In this document: piece by piece, positions 34,114 through 42,834 of the stretch
Layout: each line of letters opens with the position of its first letter
Numbering within the stretch: the stretch's first letter is position 1
DNA from: Nitratidesulfovibrio sp. SRB-5
Lineage (GTDB): Bacteria; Desulfobacterota; Desulfovibrionia; Desulfovibrionales; Desulfovibrionaceae
Length of the DNA: 64,000 bases
Assembly (NCBI RefSeq): GCF_019931275.1
Contig: NZ_JAIOTY010000001.1
Location: 558,001-622,000, forward strand
Direction of reading: 5' to 3'
The notes under the pieces: generated by a model
Database searches by the model: none
The model's input: only the letters and a program-made list of their open reading frames with translations
Told to the model about the DNA's origin: nothing
Made by a program: the position numbers and the translations under genes

Positions 34114-35829
34114 ATGAGTGAGCAAGAGACGGCGTTGAATGCGCCCGCACAGGGGACGGGAATGGTGTTCGAAGATGCCGGAACAGCACGCGAGGCCGCA
34201 CTGGAGGCTGAAATCGCGCGGTTGCGAGGCGAGCGTGACGCCGCGCGTTCCGCCGAGCGTACCTTGCGCGACATCCTGACCTCGATTCCCGACCTGCTGA
34301 CGGTGCACGATCGGGCGGAACAGGTGGTGTTCAGCAACTGGCAGGGCGACAACGTGCGCTGGGAGACGCAGGGCGGCGACCAGCACGGCAGAAGCTGCTT
34401 CGGCTGCTATTTTCGCGGCGAGAAGTCCTGCGACGCCTGCCAGATAGCAGAGGTGTTCGATACAGGACGCCAGAAGATCATCGAGCTGTACAACCCCGAT
34501 TCGCGCACCTTTCGCTCCATCACCGTGTTTCCGGTGCGCAACGCCTCTGGTCAGGTGGCCATGGTGGCGGAATACGTACGCGACGTGACCGAGACCCGCC
34601 GCATGGAGCGCGAACTGCGCGTGGCCAAGGAGGCCGCCGAGGCGGCGGACAAGGCCAAGAGCGAGTTCCTGGCCTCCATGAGCCACGAAATACGCACCCC
34701 CATGAACGGCGTGCTCGGCATGCTGGACCTTGCGCTGGACACCCCGCTGGACGAGGAGCAGCGCGAATACCTGGAGGCGGCGCAGAATTCCGCCGAATCG
34801 CTGCTGGCGCTGATCAACGACATCCTCGACTTTTCCAAGATCGAGGCGGGGATGGTGGAACTGGACAGCCAGGTGTTCCGCCTGCGCAAGCGCCTGTCCA
34901 CCCTGCACACCATGTTCGTGCACCGGGCCGAGGAAAAGGGGCTGGGCTTTGCCTTTCTGGTGCCGGAAGACGTGCCCGACGGCCTTGTGGGCGACCCCAT
35001 GCGCCTGCGCCAGGTGCTGGTGAACCTGCTGGACAACGCCCTGAAGTTCACCGAGGCGGGCCGCGTGTCGCTTGCCGTGCGCACCGTGCAGGCCACGCCG
35101 GAATCCATGCTGCTGGAATTTTCCGTCACCGATTCCGGGCCCGGCATTCTGGACAAGCACCGCGAGCACATCTTCGAGCGGTTCGTGCAGGCGGACGGAT
35201 CACTTTCGCGCCGTCACAAGGGCACGGGCCTTGGGCTGGCCATCTGCAAGCGGCTGGCCCTGCTCATGGGCGGGGACATTCGCGTGGACAGCGCGCCGGG
35301 TCAGGGCAGCACCTTCCACTTCACGGCGCGCTTCGCCACGGCACGCCTGGAAGGCGAAGAAGCCGCCCGAGCGCCGGTGCAGACGCCCGAGCCGGAATGC
35401 CGGGCGCGCATCCTGGTGGCGGAAGACCACCCCATGAACCTGATGTTCATCGAGAAATTTCTGCAAAAGCAGGGCTACGAGGTGCTGTCCGTGACGGATG
35501 GCAGCGAGGTGGTGCCTGCGCTGCGCAAGCAGGAATTCGACCTGGTGCTGATGGATATCGCCATGCCGGTCATGGATGGCATGGAGGCCACGCGCATGGT
35601 GCGCAAGGCCCAGGGCATGGCCACCAGCAGCGGCGTGCCCATCATCGCCATGACCGCCCACGCCATGAAGGGCGACCGCGAGCAGTTTCTGGCGGCGGGA
35701 ATGGACGACTACATCGGCAAGCCCATCAATTCCGACAACCTGCGCAGCCTGCTGCTGAAGCACATCCAGAAGTGCCGCCGGGGCGGGGCCGCGGGGGCGG
35801 GGGATGGAGCTTTGGGCGGTGCCGGGTAG
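34114..35829 (+). CDS. Hybrid histidine kinase, PAS-HisKA-HATPase-REC
   Basis: A 571-residue soluble kinase. It opens with a coiled segment (about 30-55), then a PAS domain with a cysteine-rich loop (GRSCFGCYFRGEKSCDACQ, about 88-106). HisKA has [16 protein letters not shown] (about 187-202); HATPase has LVNLLDNALKFT, TDSGPGI and KGTGLGLAICKRL (about 300-415); the receiver has VLMDIAMPVMDG (about 482) and GKPINS. The ATG at 34114 is taken as the start, though a GTG eight codons earlier is possible; neither has a strong ribosome site. It is a lone gene whose output partner is not adjacent. The CXXC pairs in the PAS suggest a metal or thiol-redox sensor, which is inference. Confidence 0.9.
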   Translation: MSEQETALNAPAQGTGMVFEDAGTAREAALEAEIARLRGERDAARSAERTLRDILTSIPDLLTVHDRAEQVVFSNWQGDNVRWETQGGDQHGRSCFGCYFRGEKSCDACQIAEVFDTGRQKIIELYNPDSRTFRSITVFPVRNASGQVAMVAEYVRDVTETRRMERELRVAKEAAEAADKAKSEFLASMSHEIRTPMNGVLGMLDLALDTPLDEEQREYLEAAQNSAESLLALINDILDFSKIEAGMVELDSQVFRLRKRLSTLHTMFVHRAEEKGLGFAFLVPEDVPDGLVGDPMRLRQVLVNLLDNALKFTEAGRVSLAVRTVQATPESMLLEFSVTDSGPGILDKHREHIFERFVQADGSLSRRHKGTGLGLAICKRLALLMGGDIRVDSAPGQGSTFHFTARFATARLEGEEAARAPVQTPEPECRARILVAEDHPMNLMFIEKFLQKQGYEVLSVTDGSEVVPALRKQEFDLVLMDIAMPVMDGMEATRMVRKAQGMATSSGVPIIAMTAHAMKGDREQFLAAGMDDYIGKPINSDNLRSLLLKHIQKCRRGGAAGAGDGALGGAG

Positions 35830-36533
35830 CGGGGCCGGACGCGCCATGCCCCTGTTGCCCGGGCGCGTACATGCCGCGTACGCGGGGTTACCGGTGCGGG
35901 GAAGGCCGGTGCATGCGCCACGCCTCCGGATGCAGTCGGTCGCCGCGTGAAGGTTTTTCTGCTCTGCTTCGCCACGGTCATCGCCCGGATTGCCTGCCGT
36001 ACCTTGCGTGTCTGTGGCTGAGGCGGGGCAAGCCAGTCTGGCTGTCGGCCCCGGCAGCGGCCAGTCTTGCGATGTCCGGATGGCTGCCGACCATGCACGA
36101 GATGGCGGTCGGGCGCGTGCGTGCCGCGTATGGCGGCGTGTACATCGGCGTCGCCATCGGTCGGCGAGGGCTGGTGGACGGCGTGCGCCTGCGCACGGGG
36201 ACGTGACTGGGCTTGTGACCTGGCTGGCATGGGCATCATCATGTTCCAGCTGGCTGAGAGGGTCACCCGATTGACTGGAGCGGGGCGGCACGAGACGATT
36301 TCTTTGTCGGGGGCGGCGACGCGACTGTCAGATGCCGCGGCCTGGTCAGGATTTTTCGTGGCGGGAAGAAGCCTTGCATGGCGTTGAGCAGCGACGCCAA
36401 CTTCCTGCTCTGCACCCGGTCCGGCGGCATCCGGGCTGCCCGCCTTGACCGCCCCCGGCAGTCAGGGCATAACCGCCCGGCAAGGTCGGTGGCGGTCCGT
36501 CATTGCTGACATGGGCTGCCTCACATCAGATGC
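35830..36533. other. 700-bp gene-free stretch before tRNA-Ser
   Basis: Frames here are short and show no family likeness on either strand. No terminator with a T run, no repeat and no clear promoter was recognised. It has the GC content of the flanking core genes. Confidence 0.4.
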
Positions 36534-36625
36534 GGAAGGGTGGCAGAGTCCGGTTTATTGCGGCGGTCTTGAAAACCGTTGTGGGGGGAACCCCACCGGG
36601 GGTTCGAATCCCTCCCCTTCCGCCA
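36534..36625 (+). tRNA. tRNA-Ser(UGA)
   Basis: The acceptor stem GGAAGGG (36534-36540) pairs with CCCTTCC (36615-36621). The anticodon loop CTTGAAA carries TGA at 36570-36572. A long class II variable arm (GTGGGGGG...CCCCAC) and GGTTCGAATC in the T arm follow, and CCA is encoded at 36623-36625. Total 92 bases. It stands at the junction between core genes and the lower-GC polysaccharide cluster. Confidence 0.97.
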
Positions 36626-36663
36626 GAAGAAGTATGCTGAGCTTTTGTAGACGACGGCCATGG

Positions 36664-36736
36664 GCACGCTCCATTTCGTGCACGCTCCATTTCGTGCACG
36701 CTCCATTTCGTGCACGCTCCATTTCGTGCACGCTCC
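36664..36736. repeat. 16-bp tandem repeat downstream of tRNA-Ser
   Basis: Four perfect copies of GCACGCTCCATTTCGT plus a partial fifth. Each unit boundary forms a short CACG/CGTG symmetry. There are no spacers, so it is not a CRISPR array. Confidence 0.95.
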
Positions 36737-36897
36737 CGCAACGGGAAGAATGCAGAAGCCTCGGTTGTCCTGTTGATGGGGGAGATTGGCGTGCTGTGCG
36801 GTAGTGAGCCGCTGCGGAATGCTTTTTATTAGTCCGCCGTACGTGCGGCTGTATTCGGGGGGAGGGCGCACGGTAAGGGGACGTATGAGGGTGGAGT

Positions 36898-38103
36898 ATG
36901 AAAAAGGCTTTGATCACAGGGATTACCGGTCAGGACGGGGCATATCTTGCCCGTTTTTTGTTGGACAAGGGCTATGAAGTTCATGGCATCAAGCGTCGTT
37001 CATCCCTGTTCAATACCCAACGGGTAGACGCCATCTACCAGGGCGTGCACGCCAGGGATAAGCGCTTTTTTCTGCACTACGGCGACCTGACCGACAGCAC
37101 CAACATCATTCGCCTGGTTCAGGATATCCAACCTGACGAGATTTATAATCTCGGTGCCCAGAGCCACGTGCAGGTCTCTTTTGCGGCGCCCGAGTATACG
37201 GCCGATGTCGATGCCCTGGGCACGCTCCGCGTGTTGGAGGCCGTCCGTCTCCTTGGCCTGGAAAAGAAAACCCGCATCTACCAGGCGTCCACATCCGAAC
37301 TGTACGGCCTTGTCCAGGAAGTACCGCAACGGGAAACCACGCCGTTTTATCCCCGTTCGCCGTATGCGTGCGCCAAACTGTATGCCTACTGGATTACGGT
37401 AAACTACCGTGAGGCATACGGCATGTATGCCTGCAACGGGATACTCTTCAATCACGAATCCCCGTTGCGCGGCGAAACCTTCGTCACCCGCAAGGTGACG
37501 CGAGCCCTGCCGCGGATCATCCTCGGCATGGACGAATGCCTGTACATGGGCAACGTAAACGCCCTGCGCGACTGGGGGCATGCCCGTGACTACGTCCGGA
37601 TGATGTGGCTGATGCTGCAACAGGCTGCTCCGGAAGATTTCGTCATCGCCTCCGGCGAACAGCATTCGGTGCGCGAATTCATCGAAGAAGCCTCTCGAAG
37701 CCTTGGGCTTGTCTTGTCCTGGGAAGGGCTGGGTACCGACGAAGTGGCCCGGGTTGCCTCGTTCGACAAGGCCGTTTTGATGGCGCTGCTCGACAGGCAG
37801 ATGCAGGGCGAGGCTTCATCCACCAAGGACGCGTTCATTGCCGAAACACTGTCGGCCATGGAACGAAACCCCCTGCTGAAGCCGGGGAGCGTCATCGTGC
37901 GCATCGACCCGCGCTATTTTCGGCCCACGGAAGTGGAAACGCTTCTGGGCGACGCGTCCAAGGCCAAGGCAAAGCTTGGCTGGGCGTCGAAGATCACGTT
38001 CCAGGAACTTGTCCGGGAGATGGTGGAGGAAGACTTCGCCGCTGCTCGGCGCGACAGCTTGTGCATCCAGGCCGGATTCGACGTGCATGAGGTGCGTGAA
38101 TGA
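36898..38103 (+). CDS. gmd: GDP-mannose 4,6-dehydratase
   Basis: A 401-residue extended SDR enzyme that converts GDP-mannose to GDP-4-keto-6-deoxymannose. It has the Rossmann motif [14 protein letters not shown], the [10 protein letters not shown] block, the catalytic [12 protein letters not shown] (Tyr-X3-Lys), [20 protein letters not shown] and [12 protein letters not shown]. The C-terminal family motif is [16 protein letters not shown]. Before that motif there is an extra segment of about 30 residues (around 295-335, [18 protein letters not shown]) compared with the shorter family members. It is the first gene of the polysaccharide cluster and overlaps fcl by four bases. Confidence 0.95.
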   Translation: MKKALITGITGQDGAYLARFLLDKGYEVHGIKRRSSLFNTQRVDAIYQGVHARDKRFFLHYGDLTDSTNIIRLVQDIQPDEIYNLGAQSHVQVSFAAPEYTADVDALGTLRVLEAVRLLGLEKKTRIYQASTSELYGLVQEVPQRETTPFYPRSPYACAKLYAYWITVNYREAYGMYACNGILFNHESPLRGETFVTRKVTRALPRIILGMDECLYMGNVNALRDWGHARDYVRMMWLMLQQAAPEDFVIASGEQHSVREFIEEASRSLGLVLSWEGLGTDEVARVASFDKAVLMALLDRQMQGEASSTKDAFIAETLSAMERNPLLKPGSVIVRIDPRYFRPTEVETLLGDASKAKAKLGWASKITFQELVREMVEEDFAAARRDSLCIQAGFDVHEVRE

Positions 38104-39062
38104 TGCAACAGGCTCCTCCCATGCAATCGGACAGCCGTATTTATGTGGCCGGTCATCGCGGCCTCGTGGGCAGCGCCATCGTTCGGGCGTTGCAGGCGCA
38201 AGGCTTCAATGATCTTGTCCTGCGCACGCACGCCGAACTGGATCTTTGCGATCAGCATGCGGTGAATGCGTTTTTCGCAGCAGAAAAGCCGGAATACGTA
38301 TTTCTCGCGGCCGCCAAGGTCGGGGGCATCCACGCCAACGACACATACCCCGCGCAATTCATCCGTGACAATCTGCTCATCCAGACGAACATCATCGACG
38401 CCGCGTACCGCAACGGCTGCAAGAAGCTGCTGTTTCTTGGTTCTTCCTGCATCTACCCCAAGCTGTGCCCGCAACCGATCAAGGAAGAATACCTTCTTAC
38501 CGGTCCGTTGGAGCCCACCAACGAGTGGTACGCCATCGCCAAGATAGCGGGCATCAAGATGTGCCAAGCCTATCGGAAGCAGTACGGTTTTGACGCCATC
38601 AGCGCCATGCCCACCAATCTGTACGGGCCGGGGGACAATTACCACCCGGAGAACAGCCATGTGATCCCGGCGTTGATCCGGCGCTTTCATGAAGCGAAAG
38701 TGGCTGGCGCAGATAGGGTGAAAATTTGGGGTACTGGTACCGCGTTGCGGGAGTTCTTGTATGTAGACGACATGGCGGGAGCGTGCGTGTTCCTGATGGA
38801 GAAATATTCCGATTTCGAGCACGTCAATGTGGGCTGCCAAGAGGAAATATCCATCATGAACGTGGCGAAGTGCATTGCAGGCGTGGTGGGTTTCAGGGGG
38901 GAGGTCGTCAATGACCCGACGCGACCGGATGGCACACCGCGTAAGTTGATGGATTCTGGTAAGTTGTTCGGTTTGGGCTGGCGTCCGGTACATATGCTGG
39001 AAAGCGGCCTGCGAGACGCGTATCGCGACTTTCTGGATACCCAGCACAAACGAGGCAGCTGA
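38100..39062 (+). CDS. fcl: GDP-L-fucose synthase
   Basis: A 320-residue SDR epimerase/reductase (Fcl/WcaG) that makes GDP-L-fucose from the Gmd product. Motifs are [16 protein letters not shown], the [20 protein letters not shown] block, the catalytic [19 protein letters not shown] (Tyr-X3-Lys), [19 protein letters not shown] and [10 protein letters not shown]. The start overlaps the gmd stop (ATGA). With manB, manC and gmd in the window the GDP-fucose pathway is complete from mannose 6-phosphate. Confidence 0.96.
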   Translation: MMQQAPPMQSDSRIYVAGHRGLVGSAIVRALQAQGFNDLVLRTHAELDLCDQHAVNAFFAAEKPEYVFLAAAKVGGIHANDTYPAQFIRDNLLIQTNIIDAAYRNGCKKLLFLGSSCIYPKLCPQPIKEEYLLTGPLEPTNEWYAIAKIAGIKMCQAYRKQYGFDAISAMPTNLYGPGDNYHPENSHVIPALIRRFHEAKVAGADRVKIWGTGTALREFLYVDDMAGACVFLMEKYSDFEHVNVGCQEEISIMNVAKCIAGVVGFRGEVVNDPTRPDGTPRKLMDSGKLFGLGWRPVHMLESGLRDAYRDFLDTQHKRGS

Positions 39063-39066
39063 CTTC

Positions 39067-39888
39067 ATGCCGCACGAACTTGTAATTGAAGCCGGACGCG
39101 CCGAACGGCAGTACTGGAAAGACCTGTGGCGTTACCGGGAACTCTTTTTAATCCTGATGTGGCGCGACGTAGCGGTGCAGTACAAACAGACCGTGGTGGG
39201 CATACTGTGGGCCGTGCTGCGACCGTTGCTGACCATGGCCGCGTTCACGTTTGTCTTTGGCAAGGTGGCCAAGCTGCCGTCCGAAGGTGGCGTTCCCTAC
39301 CCGCTTATGGTGTTTGTGGCCATGCTGCCCTGGCAGTTGTTCGCCACATCTCTTGCCGCAACGGCCAATAGCCTTGTGAGCAACAGCAACCTGGTATCCA
39401 AGGTATACTTTCCGCGCATCATTGTTCCGGCGGGCACCATGGGCGTGGCATTGGTCGATTACGCCATCTCTTTCTTGCTGCTCGGCGGCATGATGGCTTG
39501 GTACCAGTATGCGCCGCCGCTGCAAATTCTTGCCGCCATACCCCTGACAATGCTTGCAGCCATTGTCGCCCTGGGCCCGGGGCTCATTCTCTGCGCCCTC
39601 AATGTTACTTATCGCGATTTTCGTATTATTGTGCCCTTCATCACCCAGTTCGGCCTGTATGTCTCGCCCGTGGGTTTTTCGTCCGGCATCGTGCCGGAAA
39701 AGTGGCGAATCCTCTATGAGTGCAACCCCATGGTGGGTGTAATCGACGGCTTCCGATGGGCGATGCTGGGGTCCATTGAATTTCCGGCGCGTGCGCTATG
39801 CATCAGCATGATATGCGCCTTTATATGCATGCTGTTGGGCATCAAGATTTTTCGCAAGACGGAACGCACCTTTGCGGACGTGATTTAG
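39067..39888 (+). CDS. wzm: Polysaccharide ABC transporter permease (Wzm type)
   Basis: A 273-residue ABC-2 permease with six membrane segments. It shows the cytoplasmic N terminus YWKDLWRYRELFLILMWRDV, the VQYKQTVVGILWAVLRPLL motif, YFPRIIVPAGTMGVALVDY and FRIIVPFITQFGLYVSPVGF typical of O-antigen and capsule exporters of the TagG/Wzm family. It works with the ATPase encoded nine bases downstream to export the finished lipid-linked glycan across the inner membrane. Confidence 0.94.
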   Translation: MPHELVIEAGRAERQYWKDLWRYRELFLILMWRDVAVQYKQTVVGILWAVLRPLLTMAAFTFVFGKVAKLPSEGGVPYPLMVFVAMLPWQLFATSLAATANSLVSNSNLVSKVYFPRIIVPAGTMGVALVDYAISFLLLGGMMAWYQYAPPLQILAAIPLTMLAAIVALGPGLILCALNVTYRDFRIIVPFITQFGLYVSPVGFSSGIVPEKWRILYECNPMVGVIDGFRWAMLGSIEFPARALCISMICAFICMLLGIKIFRKTERTFADVI

Positions 39889-39897
39889 GATGAGATT

Positions 39898-41148
39898 ATG
39901 AAACCCATCATTTCCGTTGAGGGGCTCGGCAAGTGCTATACCATCAGGCACGAAGGGCAGACTCGCTACAAGTCGCTACGTGAAGAGATTTTCAAGCTGC
40001 CTCAGCGGTTGCTGCACCGGAACGCGCAAAGCCAGGAAGAATTCTGGGCGCTCAAGGACGTGCGATTTGATGTCATGCCTGGCGACAGGGTGGGCATCAT
40101 CGGGCGCAACGGTGCAGGCAAGTCCACCCTGCTCAAGCTGCTTTCGCGCATCACGGAACCCACCACGGGGCGCATCACCCTGCGGGGGCGCGTGGCTAGC
40201 CTGCTGGAGGTAGGCACGGGCTTTCACCCTGAATTGTCGGGCCGGGAGAACATATTCCTCAATGGGGCTATCCTCGGCATGAGCAGGGCGGAAGTACGAA
40301 AAAAATTCGACGAGATCGTGGACTTCGCCGGTGTCGAAAAATTTCTGGATACCCCAGTCAAGCGTTACTCGTCGGGCATGTATGTGCGCCTGGCTTTTGC
40401 TGTGGCCGCGCACCTTGAGCCGGAGATTCTGATTGTGGACGAGGTTCTGGCGGTAGGCGACGCTGAATTTCAAAAAAAATGCTTAGGGAAGATGGAGGAT
40501 GTGGGCAAAAGCGGACGGACCGTACTGTTCGTTAGCCATAACATGGCAGCAATGCAACAATTGTGCAGATATGGCATTCTTCTCAGTGACGGAAGAATAA
40601 CTGATAATTGTGACATTAATGCTGCTTGGAAAAAGTATCAAAACATTAATAATCAGCAAAAAGCGCAAAGCGAAGCAACTGAATTTGATTTAAAGTCAAG
40701 GAGGCCACATGGTTGTATTCGTGAGATTTTCACTAAAATCAACTTGTTTTCGATTGGCGGAGTATGCCAATCAAGATTTGAAATGAAGTCTGGAATGGTT
40801 ATAGATTTCTCAATTGCAAATTTAAACGACGAAAAAGACATTGATTTTGGCGTTGTTATTTATGACGATGCTGGCGCTAGGATGACAACATACAACACGT
40901 GGATGCTGGGTGTAAATGTTGAACCCTGCACGCAGAAACTTCGAATAACTATCCCTGAATTATTCCTGTCTCCAGGTGAATACACAGTTAACGCTTGTGC
41001 CGCTAGAAAGACTGCGGGGGAATACATTGACAGGATAGAGCCTGGGATCAAATTCTCTATAGCAGAAAGCAACATGTTTTCCACAGGCTATTCATACTCC
41101 CGAACAGACGGCATCTTTTTCCAGAATGCTAAAATGGAGTGTTTGTAG
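39898..41148 (+). CDS. wzt: Polysaccharide ABC transporter ATPase (Wzt type) with C-terminal glycan-binding domain
   Basis: A 416-residue protein. The ABC domain (about 1-245) has Walker [10 protein letters not shown], the signature [16 protein letters not shown], Walker B ILIVDE and the H-loop SHNMAA. Residues about 250-416 form the beta-rich C-terminal domain that in Wzt proteins recognises the glycan end before export. Base composition changes sharply inside the gene: up to about 40480 it is GC-rich like fcl and wzm, and beyond about 40560 it is AT-rich like the following methyltransferase. The glycan-recognition half therefore seems to have been exchanged with the variable genes behind it. 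Confidence 0.93.
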   Translation: MKPIISVEGLGKCYTIRHEGQTRYKSLREEIFKLPQRLLHRNAQSQEEFWALKDVRFDVMPGDRVGIIGRNGAGKSTLLKLLSRITEPTTGRITLRGRVASLLEVGTGFHPELSGRENIFLNGAILGMSRAEVRKKFDEIVDFAGVEKFLDTPVKRYSSGMYVRLAFAVAAHLEPEILIVDEVLAVGDAEFQKKCLGKMEDVGKSGRTVLFVSHNMAAMQQLCRYGILLSDGRITDNCDINAAWKKYQNINNQQKAQSEATEFDLKSRRPHGCIREIFTKINLFSIGGVCQSRFEMKSGMVIDFSIANLNDEKDIDFGVVIYDDAGARMTTYNTWMLGVNVEPCTQKLRITIPELFLSPGEYTVNACAARKTAGEYIDRIEPGIKFSIAESNMFSTGYSYSRTDGIFFQNAKMECL

Positions 41149-41870
41149 TGCTTTTAAAAAACAGATTGAAAGAAATCATTAGAAAATCAAATCTATGCAG
41201 GAAAATAGCGGAAATCTACGACCTCTTCCCCTACCGCATGATACACTACGGGCAAAATGCAGAAGACATAATTGCAGGAAGTCTCTTCCCTGCTTCCTAT
41301 ACTGGTTTTTATGTTGATATCGGCGCACATCATCCGGTTAAATTCTCTAACACCTATCTATTATACCAAGCCGGATGGCAAGGAATTAATATAGACCCCC
41401 TCCCAGGCAGCATGACCCTGTTTAATAAAATGCGCCCGAAAGATGTTAATCTAGAGATCTGTGTCTCTGATGACGATGCCGACGTAGAGTATTACATCTT
41501 TTCAGAGCCTGCATACAATACAATATCTAAAAAAAGAGCTGAACACGTAATATCTAGGAGCTATTCTCAGCTCATTGAGACGAAGGCTATCAAGACAGAA
41601 TCGTTAAAGGCGATTTTTTCGCGCCACATCCCAAAAGGGCAGTCCATCGATTTAATGACCATTGATGTCGAGACAATGGAGCTGCAAGTTTTAAAGACCA
41701 ACGATTGGGAAAGGTATATTCCAAGGGTGATCGTAATTGAATCGCTCGCCTCTTTCGAAAAGGACATTTTTAGCATCATTCATGATCCTGCGATCTCGTA
41801 TCTCATTGAACAAGATTACCGCATAATTGGAAAGGCCATAAACGCAGTATACCTACAGCATGGAAAGTAA
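41148..41870 (+). CDS. FkbM-family methyltransferase
   Basis: About 240 residues. The SAM-binding motif GFYVDIGAHHPVKFSNTYLL (about 58) and GWQGINIDP, then SIDLMTIDVETMELQVLK, are typical of FkbM methyltransferases, which O-methylate sugars or polyketides. The start is a GTG at 41148, overlapping the wzt stop by one base, with GGAG eight bases before it; a GTG at 41139 is the alternative. It is strongly AT-rich, unlike genes before 40480. Methylation of the glycan end, recognised by the Wzt C-terminal domain, is a possible role. Confidence 0.85.
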   Translation: MLLKNRLKEIIRKSNLCRKIAEIYDLFPYRMIHYGQNAEDIIAGSLFPASYTGFYVDIGAHHPVKFSNTYLLYQAGWQGINIDPLPGSMTLFNKMRPKDVNLEICVSDDDADVEYYIFSEPAYNTISKKRAEHVISRSYSQLIETKAIKTESLKAIFSRHIPKGQSIDLMTIDVETMELQVLKTNDWERYIPRVIVIESLASFEKDIFSIIHDPAISYLIEQDYRIIGKAINAVYLQHGK

Positions 41871-42630
41871 TAAATCAGAACCTATAATTCTGTTTGCCGG
41901 CAACACAGTAAGATATCGTGAATTATCGAGTGATTGCTCAACTGACAACAAGTCGGCCAAAGTCCGTGCGCACACAAAAGCACCTGCCTGACACTGTCGC
42001 GCCCAGAGGAGTGTTGACCGATTTGACCCTCGGAAGGGCCTCCGTGAAATACTTGGCGTGGCGCTCCTCTCGATTCACGCTTCCGCCTTGGCGCGCACAG
42101 CTGGCAAGCACCACGGCGTGACTGTCTAGCCCCAAGATTAGTGCCCGATTTGCGTCCCTGGCGCCTGCAAATACTCGACAAGCAATATCCCCTGCTGCCA
42201 CTCCACAGAGCCACTATCATGTGGACACCTGATACGCGTTACCCCGCGCTCAATGTCATCTAACGACAGAAGGGCTCATGCGGGCCACTATAGGGATACG
42301 CCAGCAAAACTCATGATCATTGCCCGAATAGACCAGGAGACCGACGTGTCGCTCTCGTTGAAATGGATAGACGGACGCGTGATCGCTTGAACTGCCGCAA
42401 TCGCCAATCTACAGAGTGCAGTCTTTCTGCGCGCGTCACTCGCGAGCTGAACAAATCACAGATTGGCGAAGCGAGTCGAAGGCCATATCGCATGACAACA
42501 GTTTGCAACATATCGGCCCCCACCCCCACCCCCCCACCACCACCTCTCTCTCTGCGCGAGAAAAGACGAAATATTCATCGAATACATTCAGCAGACAAGC
42601 TGCGCAAAGCCACTATGCTGTACGATATAA
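41871..42630. other. Gene-poor, possibly decayed stretch in the polysaccharide cluster
   Basis: About 760 bp with no intact recognisable gene. Minus-strand frames around 41938-42201 and plus-strand frames around 42363-42630 are protein-like in places but short and interrupted. A CCCCCACCCCCACC stretch lies near 42520 followed by CTCTCTCT. Insertion sequence ends were not identified. It may be the remains of one or two genes lost from the cluster. Confidence 0.4.
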
Positions 42631-42831
42631 CCACAGGCGTGGTCACCAGTTGCCGGACAATACCCGCTTGCGGATGTCAAATGGGCCAGAGACTTTGCCA
42701 CCAAATGCCCATGGACTTACAACGAGGAAAGAACGCACATGGACATTGACGACATTCCCCTGAGGCAAAGACTGCGAATGACAACATTACAACACCTTTC
42801 AATCTATCTAAAAAATCTGGACCCTCAGTAG
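42631..42831 (+). pseudogene. C-terminal fragment of an unidentified protein
   Basis: An open frame of 66 codons without a start codon, ending at TAG 42829-42831, four bases before the next gene's first ATG. The peptide has a natural composition and helical C terminus (VKWARDFATKCPWTYNEER, then RLRMTTLQHLSIYLKNLDPQ). Upstream, the same frame is closed by TAA at 42628, while the neighbouring frame (ADKLRKATMLYDITTGVV) looks as if it could be continuous with it after a frameshift. No family was recognised. Confidence 0.35.
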
Positions 42832-42834
42832 CTT

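Noticed and set aside
36664-36736. CRISPR array
   Set aside because: The 16-bp units are directly contiguous without spacers, and no cas genes are in the window.
41938-42201. Transposase remnant on the minus strand
   Set aside because: The peptide is protein-like in part but no transposase motif or terminal inverted repeats could be recognised, so no mobile element is called.
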